Part shown: piece by piece, positions 22,284 to 33,366 of the stretch | Layout of the letters: each line of letters opens with the position of its first letter | Numbering within the stretch: the first letter of the stretch is position 1 | NCBI RefSeq assembly: GCF_000828055.2 | Contig: NZ_CP010523.2 | Coordinates: 1,922,001 to 1,986,000 of the forward strand | Direction: 5' to 3' | Source: Klebsiella variicola | GTDB lineage: Bacteria > Pseudomonadota > Gammaproteobacteria > Enterobacterales > Enterobacteriaceae | Length of the DNA: 64,000 bases | Position numbers and translations under genes: made by a program | Notes under the pieces: generated by a model | What the model saw: only the letters and a program-made list of their open reading frames with translations | Told to the model about the DNA's origin: nothing | Databases searched by the model: none

Positions 22284-22727
22284 ATGTCATTTAAGCTGCC
22301 CGTTTCGGTGCTGGTGGTGATTTACGCCGAAGATACGAAACGGGTGCTGATGTTGCAGCGGCGCGACGATCCCGCGTTCTGGCAGTCGGTCACCGGCAGC
22401 CTGGAAGCAGGAGAGACCGCGCTGCAGGCTGCCGCGCGTGAAGTAAAGGAAGAGGTCGCCATTGACGTTGCCTGCGAGCAACTGACCTTAATCGACTGTC
22501 AGCGCACGGTGGAGTTTGAGATCTTTTCTCATTTGCGTCATCGCTATGCGCCGGGAGTGGAGCGAAATACGGAATTCTGGTTCTGTCTTGCGCTGCCTCA
22601 TGAGCGGGAAATTACCTTTACCGAACATCTGGCCTACCGCTGGGTCAGCGCGACGGAAGCCGCTGCGCTGACCAAGTCGTGGAGCAACCGGCAGGCGATT
22701 GAAGAATTTGTAATTAACGCCGCCTGA
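22284..22727 (+). CDS. nudB: Dihydroneopterin triphosphate pyrophosphatase
   Basis: Nudix hydrolase that removes pyrophosphate from dihydroneopterin triphosphate, a committed step of folate synthesis. It has 147 residues with the Nudix box running from GSLEAGETALQAAAREVKEE, near residue 40. The start at 22284 was chosen because an upstream in-frame extension would read inside aspS; GGAG inside the aspS 3' end serves as ribosome binding site. Only one base separates it from the aspS stop. Confidence 0.95.
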   Translation: MSFKLPVSVLVVIYAEDTKRVLMLQRRDDPAFWQSVTGSLEAGETALQAAAREVKEEVAIDVACEQLTLIDCQRTVEFEIFSHLRHRYAPGVERNTEFWFCLALPHEREITFTEHLAYRWVSATEAAALTKSWSNRQAIEEFVINAA

Positions 22728-22754
22728 AAGGGCGCGCTTTTTGGAGAGTTTTTT

Positions 22755-23495
22755 ATGGCAGGTCATAGTAAATGGGCCAACACCAAACACCGCAAAGCGG
22801 CACAGGATGCCAAGCGCGGTAAAATCTTTACGAAAATCATTCGCGAACTGGTTACCGCAGCGCGTCTGGGCGGCGGCGATCCGGCGTCCAACCCGCGTCT
22901 GCGTGCGGCGGTGGATAAAGCGCTGTCTAACAACATGACCCGCGACACCCTGAACCGCGCCATCGCGCGCGGCGTCGGCGGCGATGAAGACGCGAACATG
23001 GAAACCATCATTTACGAAGGCTATGGCCCTGGCGGCACCGCGGTGATGGTGGAATGTCTGTCCGACAACCGTAACCGTACCGTTGCGGAAGTGCGTCACG
23101 CCTTCACCAAAACCGGTGGTAACCTCGGTACCGACGGCTCCGTGTCCTACCTGTTCAGCAAGAAAGGCGTCATCTCCTTCGAGAAAGGCGATGAAGACAC
23201 CATTATGGAAGCGGCGCTTGAAGCTGGCGCAGAAGACGTGGTGACCTATGACGACGGCGCCATCGACGTCTACACCGCGTGGGAAGAGATGGGTGCTGTG
23301 CGCGACGCGCTGGAAGCCGCTGGCCTGAAAGCCGACGCTGCTGAAGTCTCGATGATCCCGTCCACCAAAGCGGATATGGATGCCGAGACGGCGCCGAAGC
23401 TGCTGCGTCTGATCGATATGCTCGAAGACTGCGACGACGTGCAGGAAGTGTACCATAACGGCGAGATCTCCGACGAGGTCGCAGCCACCCTGTGA
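22755..23495 (+). CDS. yebC: YebC/PmpR/TACO1 family protein
   Basis: A 246-residue protein of the YebC family, with the conserved N-terminus [19 protein letters not shown]. The family was described as DNA-binding transcriptional regulators, and more recent work links members to translation of proline-rich or stalling sequences. Three alpha/beta domains are expected at this length. GGAGAG lies a few bases before the start. It is in the same transcript direction and close to ruvC (34 bases). Confidence 0.96.
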   Translation: MAGHSKWANTKHRKAAQDAKRGKIFTKIIRELVTAARLGGGDPASNPRLRAAVDKALSNNMTRDTLNRAIARGVGGDEDANMETIIYEGYGPGGTAVMVECLSDNRNRTVAEVRHAFTKTGGNLGTDGSVSYLFSKKGVISFEKGDEDTIMEAALEAGAEDVVTYDDGAIDVYTAWEEMGAVRDALEAAGLKADAAEVSMIPSTKADMDAETAPKLLRLIDMLEDCDDVQEVYHNGEISDEVAATL

Positions 23496-23529
23496 TGCAG
23501 CCGCATCCACGGTTCACCGGAGGCGCGTG

Positions 23530-24051
23530 ATGGCTATTATTCTCGGCATTGACCCGGGGTCGCGCGTTACCGGTTATGGCGTGATCCGTCAGGTCGGCCG
23601 GCAGCTGAGCTACCTTGGCAGCGGCTGTATCCGCACCAAAGTGGACGATCTGCCGTCGCGGCTGAAGCTGATCTACGCCGGGGTGACGGAGATCATCACC
23701 CAGTTCCAGCCCGACTTTTTCGCCATTGAGCAGGTCTTTATGGCCAAGAATGCCGACTCGGCGTTAAAGCTCGGGCAGGCGCGCGGGGTGGCGATCGTGG
23801 CGGCAACCAATCAGTCGCTACCGGTGTTTGAATACGCCGCCCGCCAGGTTAAGCAGACGGTTGTCGGCATTGGCAGCGCTGAAAAGAGTCAGGTCCAGCA
23901 CATGGTGCGCACCTTGCTCAAGCTGCCTGCCAATCCGCAGGCGGATGCGGCGGATGCGCTGGCGATCGCCATCACCCATTGCCATGTCAGCCAGAATGCC
24001 GCTCAGATCAGCGAGACCCGGCTCAATCTGGCGCGAGGGCGCTTACGATAA
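23530..24051 (+). CDS. ruvC: Holliday junction endonuclease RuvC
   Basis: Resolves four-way DNA junctions by paired nicking, working with RuvAB. It has 173 residues, equal to E. coli. The RNase H-like fold has Asp8 in [11 protein letters not shown], Glu67 in FFAIEQVF, and acidic residues near the end in DAADALAIA. The reading frame has GTG immediately before ATG; the ATG at 23530 gives the standard N-terminus and GGAGG lies seven bases before it. Confidence 0.97.
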   Translation: MAIILGIDPGSRVTGYGVIRQVGRQLSYLGSGCIRTKVDDLPSRLKLIYAGVTEIITQFQPDFFAIEQVFMAKNADSALKLGQARGVAIVAATNQSLPVFEYAARQVKQTVVGIGSAEKSQVQHMVRTLLKLPANPQADAADALAIAITHCHVSQNAAQISETRLNLARGRLR

Positions 24052-24060
24052 TCGCAAATC

Positions 24061-24088
24061 AGGCTGGATATCTATCCAGCCTTTTTTT
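24061..24088 (+). terminator. ruvC terminator
   Basis: Ten-base arms AGGCTGGATA / TATCCAGCCT separated by TC, followed by seven T. It lies ten bases after the ruvC stop and separates ruvC from ruvAB. The E. coli gene yebB is absent from this gap. Confidence 0.85.
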
Positions 24089-24130
24089 ATGATACCGCCA
24101 GATACTTAGACCATAACGCAGGAGCCCCAC

Positions 24131-24742
24131 GTGATAGGCAGACTCAGAGGCATCATTCTCGAAAAACAACCCCCGCTGGTGTTGCTGGAAACGGCGGGCG
24201 TCGGCTATGAAGTGCACATGCCAATGACCTGCTTTTATGAGCTGCCGGAGGCCGGGCAGGAGGCGATTGTCTTCACCCACTTTGTGGTGCGTGAAGATGC
24301 CCAGCTGCTGTATGGGTTTAACAATAAACAGGAGCGTACCCTGTTTAAAGAGTTGATTAAAACCAACGGCGTAGGGCCAAAGCTGGCGCTGGCGATCCTC
24401 TCCGGCATGTCGGCGCAGCAGTTCGTCAACGCCGTTGAGCGGGAAGAGGTCGCCTCGCTGGTGAAGCTGCCGGGGATTGGTAAAAAAACCGCTGAACGCC
24501 TGATCGTCGAGATGAAAGACCGCTTCAAAGGGCTTCACGGCGATCTGTTCACCCCGGCGGCCGATCTGGTGCTAACCTCGCCGGCAGGCCCGACGGCGGA
24601 CGATGCCGAGCAGGAAGCGGTTGCCGCGCTGGTCGCGCTGGGCTATAAACCGCAGGAGGCCAGCCGGATGGTCAGCAAGATCGCGCGTCCGGATGCCAAC
24701 AGTGAAACGCTAATCCGCGAAGCGCTGCGCGCCGCGTTGTGA
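24131..24742 (+). CDS. ruvA: Holliday junction branch migration protein RuvA
   Basis: Tetrameric junction-binding subunit that recruits the RuvB motor. It has 203 residues, same as E. coli. The N-terminal OB fold begins [15 protein letters not shown], the middle carries helix-hairpin-helix motifs ([13 protein letters not shown] and [13 protein letters not shown]), and the C-terminal domain binds RuvB. The start codon is GTG with AGGAG eight bases upstream. It is followed eight bases later by ruvB. In E. coli ruvAB is SOS-induced; I did not find a clear LexA box here. Confidence 0.97.
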
Positions 24743-24747
24743 GGTAA

Positions 24748-25761
<1,014 letters not shown>

Positions 25762-25790
25762 TTCGCTACGGATGTGTCGTTCATCGGGAG

Positions 25791-25818
25791 ACCCGGTCAG
25801 CAGCGCGACCGGGTTTTT
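25791..25818 (+). terminator. ruvB terminator
   Basis: Eight-base stem ACCCGGTC / GACCGGGT with an 8-base loop and TTTTT. It lies 30 bases after ruvB and just before the converging znuB stop. A similar stem sequence is used after eda. Confidence 0.85.
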
Positions 25819-25823
25819 CATTT

Positions 25824-26609
25824 TTAGCTGGCGGCTTTTTTCGTCATGCTGAGAATAAACAGCACCGCGGCGCACAGCACCACCGATGGACCGGCCGGTG
25901 TGTCGTAGAAAGCCGAGAAGGTTAACCCGCCGGTGACGGCCAGCATGCCCACGCCCACCGCCACGGCGGCCATCTGCTCCGGCGTGCGGGCAAAACGGCG
26001 GGCGGTGGCGGCCGGGATAATCAGCAGGGAAGTGATGATCAGCGCCCCGACGAACTTCATCGCCACGCCGATAGTCAGGGCGGTGACCAGCATCAACAGC
26101 AGCTTGACCCGCTGCAGCTTCACGCCATCGACAAACGCCAGGTCCGGACTGATGGTCATCGCCAGCAGATTCCGCCACTGCCAGAGCAGAATGCCAATCA
26201 CAATCACCACGCCCATGGCAATGGCGATCAGGTCCTGCGGGGTGACCGCCAGCAGATCGCCGAACAGGTACGCCATCAGATCGACGCGGACGTTAGACAT
26301 CAGACTGACCACCACCAGCCCCAGAGAGAGCGCGCTGTGCGCCATGATGCCCAGCAGGGTATCGATCGCCAGATGCGGCCGTTTTTCCAGCCATACCAGC
26401 CCGCCGGCCAGCAGCAGGGTGACGGCGATCACCGCATAAAACGGATTGACGTTCAGCAGTAAACCGAAAGCGACGCCGAGCAGCGAGGCATGCGCCAGCG
26501 TGTCGCCGAAATAGGACATACGGCGCCAGACCACAAAGGAGCCCAGCGGGCCGGCGGCGCAGGCCAGCATCATCCCGGCCAGCCAGCCAGGTAACAAAAG
26601 TTCAATCAT
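25824..26609 (-). CDS. znuB: Zinc ABC transporter permease ZnuB
   Basis: Inner-membrane channel of the high-affinity zinc importer, 261 residues with about eight helices, ABC-3 family. It starts [18 protein letters not shown] and contains [17 protein letters not shown], the cytoplasmic coupling region. Its start codon overlaps the znuC stop by one base (TAATG), which ties its translation to ZnuC. Confidence 0.96.
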   Translation of the reverse strand: MIELLLPGWLAGMMLACAAGPLGSFVVWRRMSYFGDTLAHASLLGVAFGLLLNVNPFYAVIAVTLLLAGGLVWLEKRPHLAIDTLLGIMAHSALSLGLVVVSLMSNVRVDLMAYLFGDLLAVTPQDLIAIAMGVVIVIGILLWQWRNLLAMTISPDLAFVDGVKLQRVKLLLMLVTALTIGVAMKFVGALIITSLLIIPAATARRFARTPEQMAAVAVGVGMLAVTGGLTFSAFYDTPAGPSVVLCAAVLFILSMTKKAAS

Positions 26610-27361
26610 TAGCGGCTGTTTCCCCGACGCAGTACAATTCGCCCCTGAAGATCGTGGCGGTGATTATGGTGATGGCGGTAGATCCCCAGCTGTTCCGCGC
26701 CGCGTGGGCCGAACATGGAGATAAACTCCGGATGCATTGAGACGACCTCTGGTGCGCCGGAGCAGCAGATATGCTGGTTCAGGCACAATACCTCGTCGGT
26801 TTTGGCCATGACCAGATGCAGGTCGTGGGAGACCATCAGCACCGCGCAGTCTAGCTCATGGCGCAGCTGGTCGATAAGATCGTAGAGCGCAACCTGGCCA
26901 TTGACGTCGACGCCCTGGGTCGGTTCATCCAGCACCAGCAGCTGCGGGCGATTGAGCAGGGCGCGGGCCAGCAGCACGCGCTGGGTTTCGCCGCCGGAAA
27001 GTTTTTGCATCGGCGCGTCGATCAGGTGCCCGGCCTGCACGCGCTTCAGCGCCGGCAGGATGTCGTCTTTGCGGGTGCCTGGACGTAAACGCAGGAAGCG
27101 GCTGACGGTCAGCGGCAGCGTGGCGTCAAGATGCAGCTTCTGCGGCACGTAGCCAATCCGCAGGCGGTCTTCCCGCTTGATGACACCCTCTGTTGGTGCT
27201 ACCAGCCCCAGAACCACTCGCACAAGGGTCGATTTACCGGCGCCGTTCGGGCCCAGCAGGGTTAATATTTTGCCTGGCGTGAGTGCCAGCGAAATGTCAG
27301 ACAGCACGCGGCGTTGGCCAAAGGCCACCGACACATTTTCCAGCGTAACAAGGTTTGTCAT
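26609..27361 (-). CDS. znuC: Zinc ABC transporter ATPase ZnuC
   Basis: ATPase subunit of the zinc importer, 250 residues. Walker A GPNGAGKS is at residues 37-44, signature [15 protein letters not shown] at about 130, and Walker [11 protein letters not shown] follows. The C-terminus has a histidine-rich stretch ([10 protein letters not shown]), a feature of ZnuC that may sense zinc. It is transcribed divergently from znuA from a shared Zur-controlled region. Confidence 0.97.
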   Translation of the reverse strand: MTNLVTLENVSVAFGQRRVLSDISLALTPGKILTLLGPNGAGKSTLVRVVLGLVAPTEGVIKREDRLRIGYVPQKLHLDATLPLTVSRFLRLRPGTRKDDILPALKRVQAGHLIDAPMQKLSGGETQRVLLARALLNRPQLLVLDEPTQGVDVNGQVALYDLIDQLRHELDCAVLMVSHDLHLVMAKTDEVLCLNQHICCSGAPEVVSMHPEFISMFGPRGAEQLGIYRHHHNHRHDLQGRIVLRRGNSR

Positions 27362-27385
27362 AATAATTTAGGGTTGCACAAGCTA

Positions 27386-27409
27386 GTGAATGTTATAATA
27401 TCACATCAC
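27386..27409. promoter_or_regulatory. Zur operator between znuCB and znuA
   Basis: GAATGTTATAATATCACATC closely follows the E. coli Zur palindrome (GAAATGTTATA-N-TATAACATTTC); the left arm and centre are well kept and the right arm has two changes. It sits in the 77-base divergent region, 25 bases from znuC and 30 from znuA, so zinc-bound Zur would shut both promoters. Confidence 0.8.
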
Positions 27410-27438
27410 ATTCACTCGTTTCGATGACTAGACGCATT

Positions 27439-28383
27439 ATGTTACATAAAAATACGCTTCTTTGCGCTGGACTTGGCGCTGTTTTTTTGTTCGCGCAGGT
27501 TCCGCTGGCCAGCGCCGCCGTAGTGACTTCCATGAAACCGCTGGGCTTTATCGCAGCCGCCATCGCCGATGGGGTGACAGATACTCAGGTGCTATTGCCC
27601 GACGGCGCCTCAGAGCATGACTATTCACTGCGGCCTTCTGATGTAAAACGCTTACAGAACGCAGACTTAGTGGTATGGATTGGGCCGGAAATGGAAGCCT
27701 TTATGGATAGGTCGACGCAAAGCATTGCGGCGAATAAAAAGGTGACCATCGCGGAGCTGGAAGGGGTGAAGCCGCTGCTGATGACCGGGGCGGATGACGA
27801 TGACGATCATGATGGTCATGACCACGGCGCAGCAGAAAAAAGTGACGGCGATCACCATCACGGTATTTACAATATGCATCTGTGGTTATCCCCAGAGATA
27901 GCGCGGCTTTCGGCGGTTGCAATCCACGATAAATTATTAGAACTTATGCCGCAGAGTCGAGCCAAACTCGACAGCAACCTGCAGCAGTTCGAGGCCGCGC
28001 TGGCGGCGACTGACAAGCAGGTTAGCAATGAGCTGGCACCGCTGAAAGGGAAGGGCTATTTCGTTTTTCATGACGCCTACGGTTACTTTGAAAAACACTA
28101 CGGTTTGACCTCGCTGGGGCACTTTACCGTCAACCCTGAAATACAGCCTGGTGCGCAGCGTTTACACGAAATCAGAACACAACTGGTTGAGCAGAAGGCC
28201 ACGTGCGTTTTTGCTGAGCCACAGTTCAGGCCAGCGGTTATCGAAGCTGTTGCCCGGGGCACGTCTGTGCGCATGGGAACCCTGGATCCGCTGGGTACTG
28301 GAATTACGTTGGGTAAAGCGAGTTACCCGCAATTCCTGACCCAGCTGGCGAATCAGTATTCGAGCTGCCTGAAAGGAGATTAA
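27439..28383 (+). CDS. znuA: Periplasmic zinc-binding protein ZnuA
   Basis: Cluster 9 binding protein that hands zinc to ZnuBC. It has 314 residues: signal peptide about 1-26 (cleavage after LASA), a zinc ligand at His60 in GASEHDYSL, a histidine/aspartate-rich loop at about 119-141 ([11 protein letters not shown] then GDHHHG), and [10 protein letters not shown] with a further ligand. The start at 27439 was preferred over an upstream ATG at 27424 by homology to E. coli. It is followed 15 bases later by mepM. Confidence 0.96.
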   Translation: MLHKNTLLCAGLGAVFLFAQVPLASAAVVTSMKPLGFIAAAIADGVTDTQVLLPDGASEHDYSLRPSDVKRLQNADLVVWIGPEMEAFMDRSTQSIAANKKVTIAELEGVKPLLMTGADDDDDHDGHDHGAAEKSDGDHHHGIYNMHLWLSPEIARLSAVAIHDKLLELMPQSRAKLDSNLQQFEAALAATDKQVSNELAPLKGKGYFVFHDAYGYFEKHYGLTSLGHFTVNPEIQPGAQRLHEIRTQLVEQKATCVFAEPQFRPAVIEAVARGTSVRMGTLDPLGTGITLGKASYPQFLTQLANQYSSCLKGD

Positions 28384-28398
28384 CGAGGAAGTGAATAC

Positions 28399-29718
28399 GT
28401 GCAACAGATAGCCCGCGCTGTCACTCAGGCATTCAACAATCTGCCACGACCTCATCGCGTCATGTTGGGGTCGCTTAGCGTTCTTACCTTAGCGGTCGCC
28501 GTCTGGCGACCCTACATTTACCACCCGGAATCCGCCCCCATCGTCAGAACCATTGAACTGGAAAAAAGCGAGATCCGTTCCCTGCTGCCGGAAGCCTCCG
28601 AGCCGATCGACCAGGCCCCGCAGGAAGAAGAAGCCATTCCTCAGGATGAACTCGACGAGAAGGCCGATACCGATGCCGGCGGTCATGAATATGTGGTGTC
28701 GACTGGCGATACGCTCAGCAGCATCCTGAACCAGTACGGTATCGATATGGGCGATATCGCCCAGCTTTCCTCCGCCGATAAAGAGCTGCGTAATCTGAAG
28801 ATTGGCCAGCAGCTCTCCTGGACCCTGACCGCGGACGGCGATCTGCAGAGCCTGACCTGGGAGATGTCCCGCCGCGAAACCCGCACTTATACCCGTGTGG
28901 ACAACGGTTTTAAAATGAGCAGCGAGCTGCAGAAAGGCGACTGGGTCAACAATGTGCTGAAGGGCACCGTCGGCGCCAGCTTTGTCTCCAGCGCGCGCGA
29001 TGCCGGCCTGACCAGTACCGAAATCAGCGCGGTGATCAAGGCCATGCAGTGGCAGATGGATTTCCGTAAGCTGAAAAAAGGCGACGAGTTCTCGGTATTG
29101 ATGTCGCGCGAAATGCTCGACGGCAAGCGCGAGCAAAGTCAGCTGCTGGGCGTGCGTTTGCGCTCCGACGGTAAGGATTACTATGCTATCCGTGCCGAAG
29201 ACGGCAAATTCTACGATCGTAACGGGACGGGGCTGGCGAAAGGCTTTATGCGCTTCCCGACGGCGCGTCAGTTCCGCGTTTCCTCTAACTTTAACCCGCG
29301 TCGTCTGAATCCGGTCACCGGGCGCGTCGCGCCGCATCGTGGCGTCGATTTCGCGATGCCGCAGGGGACGCCGGTGCTGGCAGTGGGTGATGGCGAAGTG
29401 GTAGTGGCCAAGCGCAGCGGCGCTGCCGGGTATTATGTTGCTATCCGCCACGGTCGCACCTATACCACCCGCTATATGCACCTGCGTAAGCTGCTGGTGA
29501 AACCGGGGCAGAAAGTGAAGCGCGGCGATCGTATCGCGCTGTCGGGGAATACCGGCCGTTCTACCGGGCCGCACCTGCACTATGAAGTGTGGATCAACCA
29601 GCAGGCGGTCAACCCGCTGACGGCTAAGCTGCCGCGTACCGAAGGGCTGAGCGGTTCCGACCGTACCGATTACCTGGCGCAGGTCAAAGAGGTCGTCCCG
29701 CAGCTGCGGTTTGACTAA
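28399..29718 (+). CDS. mepM: Murein DD-endopeptidase MepM
   Basis: Cleaves D-Ala-mDAP crosslinks so that new peptidoglycan can be inserted during growth. It has 439 residues: a membrane anchor near 20-37 (VMLGSLSVLTLAVAVW), a LysM/OapA-type segment near 95-140 (HEYVVSTGDTLSSILNQYGI), and a C-terminal M23 peptidase with zinc motifs HRGVDF and HLHYEVW. The start codon is GTG with GAGGAAG upstream, matching E. coli MQQIAR. It probably shares the znuA transcript to some extent, as only 15 bases separate them. Confidence 0.95.
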   Translation: MQQIARAVTQAFNNLPRPHRVMLGSLSVLTLAVAVWRPYIYHPESAPIVRTIELEKSEIRSLLPEASEPIDQAPQEEEAIPQDELDEKADTDAGGHEYVVSTGDTLSSILNQYGIDMGDIAQLSSADKELRNLKIGQQLSWTLTADGDLQSLTWEMSRRETRTYTRVDNGFKMSSELQKGDWVNNVLKGTVGASFVSSARDAGLTSTEISAVIKAMQWQMDFRKLKKGDEFSVLMSREMLDGKREQSQLLGVRLRSDGKDYYAIRAEDGKFYDRNGTGLAKGFMRFPTARQFRVSSNFNPRRLNPVTGRVAPHRGVDFAMPQGTPVLAVGDGEVVVAKRSGAAGYYVAIRHGRTYTTRYMHLRKLLVKPGQKVKRGDRIALSGNTGRSTGPHLHYEVWINQQAVNPLTAKLPRTEGLSGSDRTDYLAQVKEVVPQLRFD

Positions 29719-29732
29719 CCACCGGTCAGTGG

Positions 29733-29767
29733 AAAGCCGGTGCCCCAGGGCGCCGGCTTTTTCTTTT
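29733..29767 (+). terminator. mepM terminator
   Basis: A 13-bp stem (AAAGCCGGTGCCC / GGGCGCCGGCTTT, one G-U pair) with only CA between the arms, followed by TTCTTTT. It lies 15 bases after mepM and before the lpxM promoter. Confidence 0.85.
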
Positions 29768-29835
29768 GTAGGTTACCTAACGTCTCGCTACACTATCCCA
29801 TTATCTTGATTAAGCAGTCGACCTGCGGATTGGGC

Positions 29836-30807
29836 ATGGAAACGAAAAAAAATAATATTGAGTTTATCCCTAAGTTTGAGAAATCCTTTTTACTGCCGCG
29901 CTACTGGGGCGCGTGGCTGGGCGTCTTTGCCTTCGCAGGCATCGCGCTGACGCCGCCTTCCTTTCGCGATCCGATCCTCGGAAAACTCGGCCGCTTCGTA
30001 GGGCGTTTGGCGAAAAGCTCGCGGCGCCGGGCGCAGATTAATTTGCTCTACTGTTTTCCGGAAAAAAGCGAGCACGAACGGGAAGCGATCATCGACGCCA
30101 TGTATGCCTCGGCGCCGCAGGCGATGGTGATGATGGCCGAGCTGGGCCTGCGCGATCCGCAGAAAATCCTTGCCCGCGTCGACTGGCAGGGGAAAGAGAT
30201 CATCGACGAGATGCAGCGTAATAACGAGAAAGTGATTTTCCTCGTTCCGCATGCCTGGGGCGTGGATATCCCGGCGATGCTGATGGCCTCCGGTGGGCAG
30301 AAGATGGCGGCGATGTTCCACAACCAGGGTAACCCGGTCTTTGATTACGTGTGGAATACCGTGCGCCGTCGTTTTGGCGGGCGTATGCACGCGCGCAACG
30401 ACGGGATCAAACCGTTTATTCAGTCGGTGCGCCAGGGCTACTGGGGTTACTATCTGCCCGATCAGGATCACGGCGCTGAGCACAGTGAATTTGTGGATTT
30501 CTTTGCCACCTACAAGGCGACGCTGCCCGCGATTGGCCGTTTAATGAAGGTATGCCGCGCCCGCGTCGTACCGCTGTTTCCGGTCTATGATGGCCAAACG
30601 CATCGCCTGACGGTGCTGGTCCGCCCGCCGATGGACGACCTGCTGGACGCAGACGATACGACGATCGCCCGGCGGATGAACGAAGAAGTGGAAGTGTTTG
30701 TTAAGCCGCACACCGAGCAGTACACCTGGATCCTGAAGCTGCTGAAAACGCGCAAGCCGGGTGAAATCGAGCCCTACAAACGCAAAGAGCTGTTCCCAAA
30801 GAAGTAG
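29836..30807 (+). CDS. lpxM: Lipid A myristoyltransferase LpxM
   Basis: Adds the last secondary acyl chain to Kdo2-lauroyl-lipid IVA at the inner membrane. It has 323 residues, as in E. coli MsbB/LpxM. The catalytic HX4D motif is HAWGVD (His139, Asp144), and an N-terminal hydrophobic anchor lies near residues 25-40. The start at METKKNN (29836) is chosen by homology over a longer frame that overlaps the mepM terminator. It is convergent with a response regulator gene 30 bases away. Confidence 0.96.
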   Translation: METKKNNIEFIPKFEKSFLLPRYWGAWLGVFAFAGIALTPPSFRDPILGKLGRFVGRLAKSSRRRAQINLLYCFPEKSEHEREAIIDAMYASAPQAMVMMAELGLRDPQKILARVDWQGKEIIDEMQRNNEKVIFLVPHAWGVDIPAMLMASGGQKMAAMFHNQGNPVFDYVWNTVRRRFGGRMHARNDGIKPFIQSVRQGYWGYYLPDQDHGAEHSEFVDFFATYKATLPAIGRLMKVCRARVVPLFPVYDGQTHRLTVLVRPPMDDLLDADDTTIARRMNEEVEVFVKPHTEQYTWILKLLKTRKPGEIEPYKRKELFPKK

Positions 30808-30817
30808 TCTAAAAGAG

Positions 30818-30846
30818 AGCCAGTGGGCGTTCCTGGCTCACTGGCT
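30818..30846. other. lpxM / response-regulator convergent stem
   Basis: AGCCAGTG / CACTGGCT arms with a 13-base spacer, overlapping the regulator stop codon. An alternative pairing GAGCCA / TGGCTC uses the same bases. No T-tract is seen on either strand, so termination would be weak or Rho-dependent. Confidence 0.4.
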
Positions 30847-31554
30847 ATATTGCGTCAGTAACATCAGGTTCTCGACGACAAGCCGGTAGCGATACTCCGG
30901 GCGGCCAGTGATACCGTAGTGATTGGTCGTGAAGAGCACGTTTATCTGCTCCAGCCAAATCAGGTATTTACGGCATGACACCCTGGATATCTGCAGCGCC
31001 GCCGCCAGCTCGTTTGTCGAAAAATCGCGCGCCTGATGGTCGTCAATCCACTGGCACACCAGGCGAAGGGTTTGCGGCGTCAGCCCTTTCGGCAGGCGGC
31101 GGGCGCTTTCCTGTTGCGGGATCCCGCGGCGCAGCAGGGTGTCGATATCCGCCTGGGCGTAACAGGATTTCGCCTGCGTCACCTCACGCTTTTTGCGCCA
31201 TGCCTGCAGGGCCTCCTCAAAGCGCGAAAACTGAAACGGTTTAATCAGGTAATCCACCACGCCATAGTGCAGCGCCGTTTGTAGCGTGAGCGTATCGGCG
31301 GCAGACGTCATCATGATGACGTCAATATTCCGCCCATCTGCGCGAAGCGCCGGCAGCAGGTCCAGGCCATTCTCCTGTTGCATATAGACATCCAGCAGCA
31401 GTAGATCGACCTGCGCCAGATGGCTTAGCATCGCTTTGGCGTCGCCGATCGTCGCCGCCACCCCGCAGCAGTGAAAATCAGCTACCCGGCTGATAAACAG
31501 CCGGTTCAGGTCGGCTACCATGGGATCATCATCGACGATCAGCACATTGAACAT
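30838..31554 (-). CDS. CitB/DcuR-type two-component response regulator, orphan
   Basis: A 238-residue regulator with an N-terminal receiver domain (acidic residues in IVDDDPM, phospho-acceptor Asp55 in LLLLDVYM, Thr83, Lys105 in YLIKPF) and a C-terminal helix-turn-helix region (FSTNELAAALQISRVSCRKYL near residues 180-200). Length and layout match DcuR, DpiA/CitB and MalR, which control C4-dicarboxylate or citrate use. The start at MFNVLIVDDD removes 66 spurious codons that overlap the malic enzyme gene. It follows maeA-like in the same direction after a strong hairpin. No sensor histidine kinase lies in the window. Malate or a 2-hydroxyacid is the probable signal, by context. Confidence 0.85.
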   Translation of the reverse strand: MFNVLIVDDDPMVADLNRLFISRVADFHCCGVAATIGDAKAMLSHLAQVDLLLLDVYMQQENGLDLLPALRADGRNIDVIMMTSAADTLTLQTALHYGVVDYLIKPFQFSRFEEALQAWRKKREVTQAKSCYAQADIDTLLRRGIPQQESARRLPKGLTPQTLRLVCQWIDDHQARDFSTNELAAALQISRVSCRKYLIWLEQINVLFTTNHYGITGRPEYRYRLVVENLMLLTQYSQ

Positions 31555-31572
31555 GCGTGGTTCCCCGGTGTG

Positions 31573-31596
31573 GCGGGAAGCCAGCCGGCTTCCCGC
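31573..31596 (-). other. Intercistronic hairpin, malic enzyme / regulator
   Basis: Perfect 10-bp stem GCGGGAAGCC / GGCTTCCCGC with a 4-base loop in the 64-base gap. No T-run follows. It could protect the upstream malic enzyme message or lower expression of the regulator relative to the enzyme. Confidence 0.7.
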
Positions 31597-31618
31597 AAGA
31601 TGAGTTGAGGAATGACGA

Positions 31619-33304
31619 TCAGAATGACGATCGTTTATAGGCGGTGTAGCGCGCTCGCCAGAAGGTTTTATCGATATTCGCCGCCAGCTGTGCCTCGTCA
31701 ATCTGCGGCGCAACGCCGTCCCGCTGCGCGGCGCGAGCGACCTCTGCGGCAATAGCCCGGGAAATCATTTCGATCTCTTCAACCGGCGGCAGTAAAGCAC
31801 CGGTTTCACGGCTCGCCAAAGGCGAGTGGGCTGCGAGGGTTTTACTGCAGGTGATCAGCATCGCTTCGGTGACGCGCTGCGCTTTACTGGCGAGGATCCC
31901 CAGCCCCAGACCGGGAAAAATATAGGCGTTGTTGCACTGAGCGATATCGTAGGTTTTGCCGTCGTAGAAGACGGGTTCGAACGGGCTGCCGGTGGCGATC
32001 AGCGCGCTTCCCCGGGTCCACTCCAGCAAATCCTTCGGCTGGGCTTCGGCCCGGGAGGTGGGGTTAGAGAGCGGCATAATAATCGGACGCGGGCAGTGCC
32101 GATGCATCTCCTTCACTATCTCTTCGCTAAACAACCCCGGCTGACCAGACACGCCAATCAGTACGGTAGGGTGGACGTTGCGTACGACATCCATCAGCGA
32201 CAGTTGGGCGGACTCGGTATCCCAGTGGGCAATACTGGCTCGCGGCGTGACGAGGTCGCGCTGAAAATCGAGCAGATTGGGCATCTCATCCGTCAGCAGG
32301 CCAAAGCGGTCAACCATAAAGATACGGCGGCGTGCTTCCTCCTGCGAAAGCCCATCATCCACCATCAGCGCAATGATTTTTTCCGCAATGCCGCATCCGG
32401 CCGAACCGCCGCCAAGGAAAACTACCCGCTGGTCGCGGATCGGCGTCCCGGCCGCGGCCGCGGCGGCGATCAGCGTCCCTGAGGTCACGGCGGCGGTGCC
32501 CTGGATATCATCGTTAAAACAGCACAGCTGGTGACGATAACGGTTGAGCAGTCGCGTGGCATTCTTTTGTGCAAAATCTTCAAACTGAAGTAATACATTC
32601 GGCCAACGTTGCTGAATGGCATGGACAAACATGTCCATAAACTCCAGGTACTGCTCGTCGCTGATGCGCGGATGGCGCCAGCCCATATACAGCGGATCCT
32701 CCAGATGCTGCGGGTTGTTGGTGCCGACATCTAGCATGATAGGCAGCGTGGATGCCGGGTGAATGCCCCCGCAGGCGGTATATAACGAGAGTTTGCCAAT
32801 GGGGATCCCCATGCCACCAATCCCCTGGTCGCCCAGCCCCAGAATGCGCTCGCCATCGGTCACCACAATGACTTTGATATCATTGCGGGAAAATCCCTGC
32901 AGCATTTCGTCAATCTGGTGACGGTTGGGCCAGGAAATAAACAAACCGCGTCCCCGGCGATATATTTCTGAGAAATGTTCACACGCTTCACCCACCGTCG
33001 GGGTATAGATCACCGGCAGCGTTTCTTTCATATGACTACGCAGCAGGTTATAGAATAATGTCTCGTTAGTATCCTGAATATTCCTGAGATAGATATGGCG
33101 CGAAATACTCTTTTTGAACTGGCAAAACTGGCCCCATGCGCGCTCGGTTTGTTCTTCAATGGTTTCAACATTATGGGGTAACAGTCCCTGAAGATTAAAT
33201 GCCGTGCGTTCACTTTCGGTAAAAGCAAGGCCTTTATTTAATAACGGATTTTCCAGCAGGACGGCACCGTTATAGGGAGTGTATAAGGTTTCTGTGGCTA
33301 ACAT
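31619..33304 (-). CDS. maeA: NAD-type malic enzyme
   Basis: Oxidatively decarboxylates L-malate to pyruvate. It has 561 residues, close to E. coli MaeA (565). Marks are [19 protein letters not shown], the catalytic lysine in [12 protein letters not shown], metal-site [12 protein letters not shown] and the Rossmann loop [20 protein letters not shown] preference is assumed from the family. ATG at 33304 has AGGAG nine bases upstream and is preferred to ATG at 33325. Because the surrounding genes are malate and 2-hydroxyacid carriers, this may be a locus-specific paralogue rather than the housekeeping enzyme. Confidence 0.88.
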   Translation of the reverse strand: MLATETLYTPYNGAVLLENPLLNKGLAFTESERTAFNLQGLLPHNVETIEEQTERAWGQFCQFKKSISRHIYLRNIQDTNETLFYNLLRSHMKETLPVIYTPTVGEACEHFSEIYRRGRGLFISWPNRHQIDEMLQGFSRNDIKVIVVTDGERILGLGDQGIGGMGIPIGKLSLYTACGGIHPASTLPIMLDVGTNNPQHLEDPLYMGWRHPRISDEQYLEFMDMFVHAIQQRWPNVLLQFEDFAQKNATRLLNRYRHQLCCFNDDIQGTAAVTSGTLIAAAAAAGTPIRDQRVVFLGGGSAGCGIAEKIIALMVDDGLSQEEARRRIFMVDRFGLLTDEMPNLLDFQRDLVTPRASIAHWDTESAQLSLMDVVRNVHPTVLIGVSGQPGLFSEEIVKEMHRHCPRPIIMPLSNPTSRAEAQPKDLLEWTRGSALIATGSPFEPVFYDGKTYDIAQCNNAYIFPGLGLGILASKAQRVTEAMLITCSKTLAAHSPLASRETGALLPPVEEIEMISRAIAAEVARAAQRDGVAPQIDEAQLAANIDKTFWRARYTAYKRSSF

Positions 33305-33366
33305 TGGATGACTCCTGAATATCAAATTAAAACATTGCCTGATGTCTTGGTGTTTTATTTCCGTGA

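Noticed and set aside
28489-29580. 363-codon frame antisense to mepM
   Set aside because: Mirror of mepM; no membrane or enzyme motif.
30838-31752. Longer response regulator starting at 31752
   Set aside because: The first 66 codons overlap the malic enzyme gene and are arginine/serine rich; the receiver domain begins exactly at the internal ATG at 31554.
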